From assembly GCA_003560595.1 (NCBI GenBank), contig PWKY01000063.1, positions 1-56,598 of the forward strand: 56,598 nt of DNA, given 5' to 3'. The notes under the pieces were generated by a model that was not told the origin of the DNA, ran no database searches, and was given only the letters and a program-made list of their open reading frames with translations. The stretch comes from Thermoplasmata archaeon (GTDB lineage: Archaea > Thermoplasmatota > Thermoplasmata > Halarchaeoplasmatales > Halarchaeoplasmataceae). Below, piece by piece: positions 50,801 through 56,598 of the stretch; the first letter of the stretch is position 1, and the number at the start of each line of letters is the position of its first letter. The translations under genes were made by a program, and so were the position numbers.

Positions 50801-53800
50801 TCAGTACCCTACCGTCCAGACCACGGGTTCCTCGCCCTCGCTGTACAGCCAGTAACCTCTTCCAGGGGAAAAGAAAACATTGGTGAGGTCTGTATGGTAG
50901 GCAACATTGTAATCCTCGTTACGGGCAAAGACACCCACTTTCGTCACTTCTTCGGGAAGTATGTCAGACCCGATCCTTATGGTATCCGATGGATACCCAA
51001 CCATGTTCCAGCCCGGATACAGTGTGATGTCGGTGCTGGTAGGGGCGTGTCCTTCTACTGTGAGCGTTGCGTTCTCGGTCATGCGTATCCAGAGGCCCAT
51101 GCGGTGGTTCCATGTGTCTAGGTTGTTGAAGTGTTCGGCTCTCCCTGGCACATAACTCTTCCACTGGTCAGCGTAAACATCGTAGTACATCACACTATCA
51201 TACTTCCCGGATATGCCGTGTTCCGGCTCTTCTAATATCTCCATGAGTGATGTATCCGCCGGTATCAGATTGAAAGAAACAAAGTTCCATCCATCTGCAT
51301 CACCCGCTGCAACTAGCTCTATGTCCATGGTGGTAGCTGACAAGTCAACGGTGAACGTGATATAGTGTGTCGCCCGGTTCCCAACCCTGTCCGTCGCCCG
51401 GACGTCCACCCGGTAATTCCATTCGTTGAGTCCGTAGAAGGTGAACTCAGTATCCGTACCCGGGTCGTCCATCCAGCCGCCGTAGTTCAACCTGATCTCG
51501 TAAAAGGCGATGCCCGATAGTTCGTCGCTGCCGTTCCATCTCACCGTTACGTCGTTGTCAGCGATAACGGCACCGTCGTCGGGAGAGATTATCTCGACAT
51601 CCGGAGGAGTTAGATCAACGATGAATGTCACGCTGTCCATGGCAGAGTTGTCGGCGTGGTCGAATGCCATCACGTCCACGGTGTGCTCACCCTCGTCGAG
51701 GTATGAGAACGTGTGTGTGGTCTGCTGGCCCACGTTGATCCAATCACCCTCGTTGATCCTTACATTGTAGTGGCTTATACTGATCTCCTTACCGCTGCCG
51801 ATCCACTCCACGGATACCTCAACACCGAAATAGGCCCCATCAACAGGCGACTGTATGTTCACCGAAGGTGGCAAACTTCCCTGGTGAAATAGCTTGGGGT
51901 AAGTGACATGCTGTATCATCCACCAGATGCCGTCAAAATCCCACCCGGCAGAGGTAAAGGTGGATTCCATCTTCATCTGTGACGTGGGTAAACCCGTGCC
52001 ACCGTCGCTTACATCGATACCGGAGGTTTCAACATCCCAGAATGAGTTCGACACCGTGCCATCGTTGTTATCTCCCACGAGTCCGCCTAAACCAGTGTTT
52101 CCGCTGACGTTTCCTGTAGCATAAGAATTCGACACCACTGCGCCATCCCAGTTTCTTCCCACGAGCCCACCTACACGACCGCTACCGCTCACTGTTCCCA
52201 TAGCATACGAGTTCGACACGATGCCCTGGGAACCCCAGCCGTTAAATCCCACGAACCCGCCTACATCCCAGTCACCGCTCACTGTTCCCATAACATATGA
52301 GTTTTTCACCACTCCATTGTTATCCCCCACGAGCCCGCCTACACGACCACTACCGCTCACTTCTCCGGTAGCATACGAGTTCTCCACCGTGCCGGTGTTA
52401 TCTCCCACGAGCCCGCCTACACGACCGCTACCGCTCACTTCTCCGGTAGCATACGAGTTATTCACCGTGCCGGTGTTATCTCCCATGAGCCCGCCTACAC
52501 TGTCTTCACCGCTTACTGATCCCGTAACATACGAGTTCTCCACCGTACCATAGTTCTGTCCCACGAGCCCGCCTACCCATCTGTCACCGCTCACGTCGAT
52601 ATCGGTCAGACCGATGTTTCGTACTTCACCACCGGAAGAAATGCGTCCAAAAAGGCCAATATAATAGGTATCCGTTCTGTTGATGTACAGCCCTGATATC
52701 TCGTACCCTTGCCCGTCGAGGATACCATCGAACCCCCACTCTCCCAATGGTTCGAAACCCGCGCCGCCATTCCACCAACGCGTTTCGCTGGCGTCGATAT
52801 CATTCGCCAGTGCATAATAACCACTAGGATTCTGATTTATCTCCTGCAAACTGTACACATCATAGATCATCACGAAGGGAGAAAAATGTGCAGTTATCGA
52901 TCTATCGTCGTCCATCAACACAGTGATCTGTTCTTCAGTACCTTCGTGATCACCGGTCCACTCTACGAAAAGCCATCCATGGGCAGGAGTAGCCGTTATC
53001 GTAACCTCTTCTCCAGAGGAATACGTGTGAGTACCTTCGGCGGGTACCGTACTGCCCTCCCCCTCCACGCCGATGGTAAGTTCGAACTCATCCCTCTCTT
53101 CGAACCATGCAGTTATGGATCTATTGGCATCCATCAACACAGTGGTCTGTTCTTCGGTACCTTCGTGATCACCGGTCCACTCTACGAAACGCCATCCTTG
53201 GGCCGGAGTAGCCGTTACCGTCACCAAATCCCCATCAAAATAAGTGTGAGTACCTTCGGCGGGTACCGTACTTCCTTCTCCCTCCACGCCGATGGTAAGT
53301 TCGAACTCATCCTTCTCTTCAAACCATGCAGTTATGGATCTATCGGCGTCTATAAACACATTTATCTGTTCTTCAGTACTTTCGTGATCACCGGTCCACT
53401 CTACGAAACGCCATCCTTGGGCCGGAGTAGCCGTTACCGTCACCCAATCTCCTTCAAAATACGTGTGAGTACCTTCAGCGGGCTCCGTACTGCCTTCTCC
53501 TTCCACGCTGATGGTAAGTTCGAAAACTTCCAATATCTCTTGCCAACTCAAAAACGGATATGACTCGCCATCTACGATGTTCCAAGTGTGATCCTTATCA
53601 CGATCAGTTACGGTATCGACCTCGACTATATCCCATCCAACCCCGGTAAAGGTATCGATGTTCATCATTTCTGGTGTGGTTTTACCGGTGGCGTTACCTA
53701 CTGTACTGTTTTGTCCGCTGACTTCCACGTCCCAAAAGTTACCCAGCATCTCATATTCGGAACCCACATCGTTTCCTACGAAGCCTTTATCCATAGGATC

Positions 53801-54754
53801 GTCCGAATCATCATAGATCACCTTTGATGTGGAATAGCAATTTATGATCGAAGGATTAAAGATCCGACCTGCGAAACCCCCGACATCTATAGTTCCGGAA
53901 GAGGTTATAACATCTCCCGTGGTATAAGAATTATTTATGTATCCCGGAGAGGCCTGACCTACGAAGCCACCGACGATCAAACTACCACTCACCGTGCCTT
54001 CAGCATAGCAATATTCTATATCACCTCTATTCTGTCCCACGATTCCGCCTACATACCGGTCGCCAGTAACATCACAAGATGAACTACTATTTTTGACGAC
54101 ATCGTGGTTTTGCCCCACTAGCCCCCCAGCACGCCAATGATCCGCTATCACCTCACCTGTTGTATGTGTGCTATCGATGGTACCCCGGTTCTCTCCAACG
54201 AGTCCACCTACGAGCTGATATCCAGTCACACTTCCCACCGCATACGAGTTCTCCACGGTACCTTCATTGTTCTCTCCCACGAGTCCGCCGACACGGTAGT
54301 CACCGATCACGTATGCATCAACCAATCCAACGTTTCGAACTCCTCCGTTATCAACAAATCCGAAAAGACCGATGTAATTAGTGCTCGGCCGGTCGATATA
54401 CAACCCCTCTATGGTGTGGTTCTGGCCGTCAAAACTACCTCCAAACGGGTTTTCGATCCATTGACTACCATCCCAATATCGTTCACCTATGGGCAGCCAC
54501 CCCGCACCATCGTCGGCGTTCTCAGAAGCATACTCATCATACCCTTCATCCTCCGGACCGAGGTCGTTCATCAACGTGTAATTCCCAGCAAGATCATCAC
54601 GTATGTTGTGCAGGTCTTCCCACGTATGTATCTCGATAACACCGCCCAGGAGGTCGTTTGATCCTCCCTCAAAAGTTAAACCGATGGTAAAACCTACTGC
54701 GCTCACTAACAGCATAGCCACAAATCCGAATACGATCATCTTTTTTATGTTCAT
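50801..54754 (-). CDS. Secreted repeat protein with GLUG and InlB B-repeat domains
   Basis: 1317 residues from ATG 54754; an in-frame upstream ATG at 54820 gives a less convincing N-terminus. Order: signal peptide (MIVFGFVAMLLVSAVGFTIGL), a first GLUG block (repeats like VGGLVGENNEGTVENSYAVG, residues about 140-340), three B-repeats (TVTATPAQGWRFVEWTGDH type, about 410-620), a second GLUG block (about 700-920), and two Ig-like domains (IQSPVDGAYF, IISPDDGAVI). The C-terminal module has LYPGWNMVGYPS. No membrane anchor at the end. Likely an extracellular adhesion or cell-wall protein. GC is higher than in neighbouring genes. Confidence 0.8.
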   Translation of the reverse strand: MNIKKMIVFGFVAMLLVSAVGFTIGLTFEGGSNDLLGGVIEIHTWEDLHNIRDDLAGNYTLMNDLGPEDEGYDEYASENADDGAGWLPIGERYWDGSQWIENPFGGSFDGQNHTIEGLYIDRPSTNYIGLFGFVDNGGVRNVGLVDAYVIGDYRVGGLVGENNEGTVENSYAVGSVTGYQLVGGLVGENRGTIDSTHTTGEVIADHWRAGGLVGQNHDVVKNSSSSCDVTGDRYVGGIVGQNRGDIEYCYAEGTVSGSLIVGGFVGQASPGYINNSYTTGDVITSSGTIDVGGFAGRIFNPSIINCYSTSKVIYDDSDDPMDKGFVGNDVGSEYEMLGNFWDVEVSGQNSTVGNATGKTTPEMMNIDTFTGVGWDIVEVDTVTDRDKDHTWNIVDGESYPFLSWQEILEVFELTISVEGEGSTEPAEGTHTYFEGDWVTVTATPAQGWRFVEWTGDHESTEEQINVFIDADRSITAWFEEKDEFELTIGVEGEGSTVPAEGTHTYFDGDLVTVTATPAQGWRFVEWTGDHEGTEEQTTVLMDANRSITAWFEERDEFELTIGVEGEGSTVPAEGTHTYSSGEEVTITATPAHGWLFVEWTGDHEGTEEQITVLMDDDRSITAHFSPFVMIYDVYSLQEINQNPSGYYALANDIDASETRWWNGGAGFEPLGEWGFDGILDGQGYEISGLYINRTDTYYIGLFGRISSGGEVRNIGLTDIDVSGDRWVGGLVGQNYGTVENSYVTGSVSGEDSVGGLMGDNTGTVNNSYATGEVSGSGRVGGLVGDNTGTVENSYATGEVSGSGRVGGLVGDNNGVVKNSYVMGTVSGDWDVGGFVGFNGWGSQGIVSNSYAMGTVSGSGRVGGLVGRNWDGAVVSNSYATGNVSGNTGLGGLVGDNNDGTVSNSFWDVETSGIDVSDGGTGLPTSQMKMESTFTSAGWDFDGIWWMIQHVTYPKLFHQGSLPPSVNIQSPVDGAYFGVEVSVEWIGSGKEISISHYNVRINEGDWINVGQQTTHTFSYLDEGEHTVDVMAFDHADNSAMDSVTFIVDLTPPDVEIISPDDGAVIADNDVTVRWNGSDELSGIAFYEIRLNYGGWMDDPGTDTEFTFYGLNEWNYRVDVRATDRVGNRATHYITFTVDLSATTMDIELVAAGDADGWNFVSFNLIPADTSLMEILEEPEHGISGKYDSVMYYDVYADQWKSYVPGRAEHFNNLDTWNHRMGLWIRMTENATLTVEGHAPTSTDITLYPGWNMVGYPSDTIRIGSDILPEEVTKVGVFARNEDYNVAYHTDLTNVFFSPGRGYWLYSEGEEPVVWTVGY
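52060..52560 (-). repeat. Near-identical DNA repeats in GLUG block 2
   Basis: About seven units of roughly 75-90 bp encode VGGLVGDNTGTVENSYATGE-type repeats. Adjacent copies share long exact stretches such as GAGCCCGCCTACACGACC (plus strand), evidence of recent duplication. Confidence 0.75.
52880..53525 (-). repeat. Three B-repeats, about 210 bp each
   Basis: Three tandem copies encode ELTIGVEGEGSTVPAEG followed by TVTATPAQGWRFVEWTGDHE and a short acidic end. Copies are highly similar at DNA level, with shared plus-strand stretches such as GATCACCGGTCCACTCTACG. Confidence 0.8.
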
Positions 54755-54904
54755 CTTATCGGCCTCTCGGCGAATATTCCACAGAGTAAAACCAGGATAC
54801 CTATGTAAATGATATCGCACATGCCTAAAAAACCTTTCTAGCTTTCATTAGTATATCTCATAGCTAAATAAAATTCGAAAACGCTCAACCCTCCTCTAGA
54901 TCCC

Positions 54905-55083
54905 AAAGTGAAAATACATATACATCTTAGTCCATATAAGAAAGATGAAGAACATGCTGAAGGGAACATTCAGAGGTAGATATCACACGGAACAGGAAAG
55001 TGGCGACGGAAGACGGCGACGGCCAGCGAGTCCGCAGGATCTACATGAATCCGAAGTATTCATTCGAGTCTCGGAATCTTTGA
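54905..55083 (+). pseudogene. Degraded paralogue of the gene at 56484
   Basis: The promoter region (AAAGTGAAAATACATATAC against AAAGTGAAAAAACATATAC) and AAGAACATGCT match the upstream and start of the gene at 56484. Then the signal/membrane segment is missing and the copy resumes at 54961 with a 31-bp match (one mismatch) to 56568-56598. The join puts the body out of frame with the ATG. In the original frame the rest reads REHSEVDITRNRKVATEDGD, then RIYMNPKYSFESRNL and TGA at 55081. It is a deletion derivative that is probably not expressed. Confidence 0.6.
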
Positions 55084-55323
55084 TTCCAAGTTTGAAGGAA
55101 CTCGTTACTTCACTTTCTGGAATTTGATTCCATGTAAAACGTAGTTTTCGAGGATGAATATCAGAATCACAGATCCTAACTCATCTTCGTTAACACTCAG
55201 ATGAAGAGGAGCGATATGCGGGACTGACGTCCACTTACTTTTTCACTGCCACCACTCCGTTACGTCAGCAAAAAAATACGCGGGACTGACGTCCACCTCT
55301 TACTGGAATTACCCAGTAATTCC
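55073..55323. repeat. Short inverted and direct repeats in a non-coding stretch
   Basis: The 640 bp between the secreted protein gene and the DUF523 gene hold no gene apart from the pseudogene. GGAATCTTTGATTCC (55073-55087) and GGAATTTGATTCC (55119-55131) are palindromes. GCGGGACTGACGTCCAC occurs exactly at 55218-55234 and 55280-55296. GGAATTACCCAGTAATTCC (55305-55323) is a perfect hairpin that competes with TTACTGG-AATTAC-CCAGTAA. Confidence 0.6.
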
Positions 55324-55396
55324 GAAAAATCGCCAAGTGTGGCTCGTGAACGAAGTGAGTTCCACGCTAGGGAGTATGGCGGGTGAGGGATGTCCG

Positions 55397-56356
55397 CTAA
55401 TAGTTCCAATAATCCCGGACAACACAGGTTCTTACGTCCTCTAAACGGACTAATCCTCTTGGATACGGATTGAAAAAGCTTTGGTCCTTTAATCCGGGAT
55501 CCTTGGCTCTCAGAACCCATGTGTACAGTATGGATAACGGCACATTCAAGGAAGTGTTCCCTTCTCGATACTCATCCAAAGAAACTTCAAAGAATTCGAT
55601 CTCATCTTCCTCTACATCGCTCTTCAGTTCTATAAACAATTCGCTCATTATCTTTATCTTCGATTCGCATTCGGGAGGCCTGTTGAACAGCTCATACAGG
55701 ATCTCTTCATAGTCCTTTAAAGAACCGCCCTCTTCCGATAGGTCGCACAACTTTTCGTACATCTCTTCTTGGTAGGATTTTAACAGCAATCGATTGTGCT
55801 CGTGAAATTTTTGAAGTTCTTCTAAATTTTTAACATCTCTAAAGCTGGAAAGTGTGTATATCTTCGTCAAAAAATGATCCCGGATCTGATAGTTACGCAG
55901 TCTACCCTCGTATTCTATGGCTTTTTTAGGATGGTATTTCAAAACTGCATCTCCAAAAAACCCCGCACCTTTAGCCACGGGAGCCGCCCCATCTATAGCG
56001 GCATATATCTTGGTTTCCTTCAATCCGCAGGAAGGAGATTTGCTTTTTAGTATGAATCCATCCACATCCGAGTTTTCTTTAAGAAAATCCGCACAATAGT
56101 CCTTCATCTCAGAGGTAACATCCCTCCCGGTGTTCGGCTGCATCAGTTTTTTATCTTGGCCATCCCTGACCAAGCGAACTGGATCCCTGGGAACTCCCAG
56201 ACCTATTTCCGACTCGGGGCAAACGGTGATAAAATCGATGTGATCTCTCATCTCCTTGACTTCGTCCGAAGATATGATCTGTCCGTTGTATCTGCAGCTT
56301 TCGAATCCTAAGCACTTACTTACCACGACCCTCGGTCTTCTTTCCATATCAAACAT
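55397..56356 (-). CDS. DUF523-DUF1722 protein
   Basis: 319 residues. DUF523 spans 1-150: RRPRVVVSKCLGFESCRYNGQ, then FITVCPESEIGLGVPRDPVRL and GFILKSKSPSCGL, all Cys-containing conserved blocks. DUF1722 spans 160-275 (LRNYQIRDHFLTKIYTLSSFRDVKNLEELQKFHEHNRLLLKSYQ). This two-domain form is found in bacteria and archaea; recent work links the DUF1722/YbgA family to DNA repair and RNA-linked functions, but I cannot assign a reaction. Stop TAG. Confidence 0.85.
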   Translation of the reverse strand: MFDMERRPRVVVSKCLGFESCRYNGQIISSDEVKEMRDHIDFITVCPESEIGLGVPRDPVRLVRDGQDKKLMQPNTGRDVTSEMKDYCADFLKENSDVDGFILKSKSPSCGLKETKIYAAIDGAAPVAKGAGFFGDAVLKYHPKKAIEYEGRLRNYQIRDHFLTKIYTLSSFRDVKNLEELQKFHEHNRLLLKSYQEEMYEKLCDLSEEGGSLKDYEEILYELFNRPPECESKIKIMSELFIELKSDVEEDEIEFFEVSLDEYREGNTSLNVPLSILYTWVLRAKDPGLKDQSFFNPYPRGLVRLEDVRTCVVRDYWNY

Positions 56357-56483
56357 ACCGAAGATGGAAACCCACTATAAAATAAATTACCTATGAAATG
56401 CGGATTTTCATAAAAACATCTCCAAACGTATAATATTTAATCAAAAGTGAAAAAACATATACTTGTTACTCTATAGAAAGAAC

Positions 56484-56598
56484 ATGCTCGATAAAGCACG
56501 ATACAGATATGTTATACTGTTGACGATATTTTTGATCGTCAGCGGAGCGTGTTTTATCGGTATCTCGAGGGAACATTCAGAGGTGGATATCACACGGA
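56484..56598 (+). CDS. N-terminus of a membrane or secreted protein (partial, runs off the window)
   Basis: 38 codons are visible. MLDKARYRYVILLTIFLIVS is a basic start followed by a hydrophobic segment, a signal peptide or anchor, then GACFIGISREHSEVDITR. A TATA-like TATAATATTTAAT lies about 55 nt upstream. The end matches the pseudogene at 54905-55083, whose frame may show how this protein continues. No family recognised. Confidence 0.55.
   Translation, partial: MLDKARYRYVILLTIFLIVSGACFIGISREHSEVDITR

Noticed and set aside
52709-53563. 284-codon plus-strand frame
   Set aside because: Antisense of the B-repeat region; its repeats simply mirror the secreted protein gene.
55218-55296. CRISPR array
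   Set aside because: Only two copies of a 17-bp repeat and no cas genes in the window.
1-56598. Genome-wide recoding of TAG as an amino acid
   Set aside because: L14, L2, Cmk, HutI and others end in TAG exactly at family-typical C-termini, and readthrough of the L2 stop would fuse it to S19.
54755-56598. Insertion sequence or transposon
   Set aside because: Repeats are present, but there is no transposase fragment and no clear terminal inverted repeat pair.

Overview
The window is archaeal chromosomal DNA of fairly low GC. The first 16 kb carry an archaeal-type ribosomal protein operon on the minus strand, with eukaryote-like members (L32e, L19e, S4e, Rpp29, aIF1). A tRNA-Ser with a bulge-helix-bulge intron, TATA-box promoters, GGTG/GGAGG ribosome binding sites, PurP, Nep1, NreA, a GPN-loop GTPase and a V/A-type ATPase subunit D agree with this. 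Similarity in layout and a fused O6-alkylguanine-DNA alkyltransferase/endonuclease V gene, a fusion known from Ferroplasma, suggest a member of the Thermoplasmatota; this is an inference, and I cannot name a genus.

Layout: 0-16.1 kb holds tRNA-Ser, then (read on the minus strand from L3) L3-L4-L23-L2-S19-L22-S3-L29-aIF1-Rpp29-S17-L14-L24-S4e-L5-S14-S8-L6-L32e-L19e-L18-S5-L30-L15-SecY-Ylp1-Cmk-Cbf5, packed with ATGA-type overlaps. Two oddities stand out. The S5 frame is interrupted by an in-frame amber codon, and S3 has a long KE-rich tail made of a 60-bp tandem repeat. From 16.3 to 30.5 kb is a mixed housekeeping region: a histone-deacetylase-like enzyme, AGT-EndoV, TrmI, an acyl-CoA synthetase, a MOT1-type transporter, several membrane or soluble proteins with attached zinc ribbons, AtpD, imidazolonepropionase, a MIP18/DUF59 protein, a DUF89 phosphatase, Nep1 and PurP.

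From 30.6 to 33.5 kb lies a tight operon of mostly unrecognised small proteins. Three are paralogues sharing a helical domain, two of them soluble and one membrane-anchored. Two more are membrane-anchored coiled coils. The others are a zinc-ribbon protein, a tandem PRC-barrel protein and a Cys-rich protein. After a GPN GTPase and an ArsR-like regulator comes a divergently transcribed pair of tandem 24-residue microproteins too short for ordinary gene finders, then a 761-residue coiled-coil protein. These two loci (30.6-33.5 and 34.3-37.7 kb) are my best candidates for undescribed biology, probably structural or membrane-associated, but no function is proven by the sequence.

From 37.7 to 56.6 kb are ArgF, PurC, a NUDIX hydrolase, a PAC2 protein, a 1061-residue membrane-anchored surface protein with repeated Ig-like domains, an isochorismatase, a B12-dependent ribonucleotide reductase, cyclic 2,3-diphosphoglycerate synthetase, NreA overlapping an SPL-like radical SAM gene, a 1317-residue secreted GLUG/InlB-B-repeat protein, a repeat-rich degraded stretch with a pseudogene, a DUF523-DUF1722 protein, and the first 38 codons of a membrane or secreted protein whose degraded paralogue is that pseudogene. 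No insertion sequence, prophage or CRISPR array was seen.
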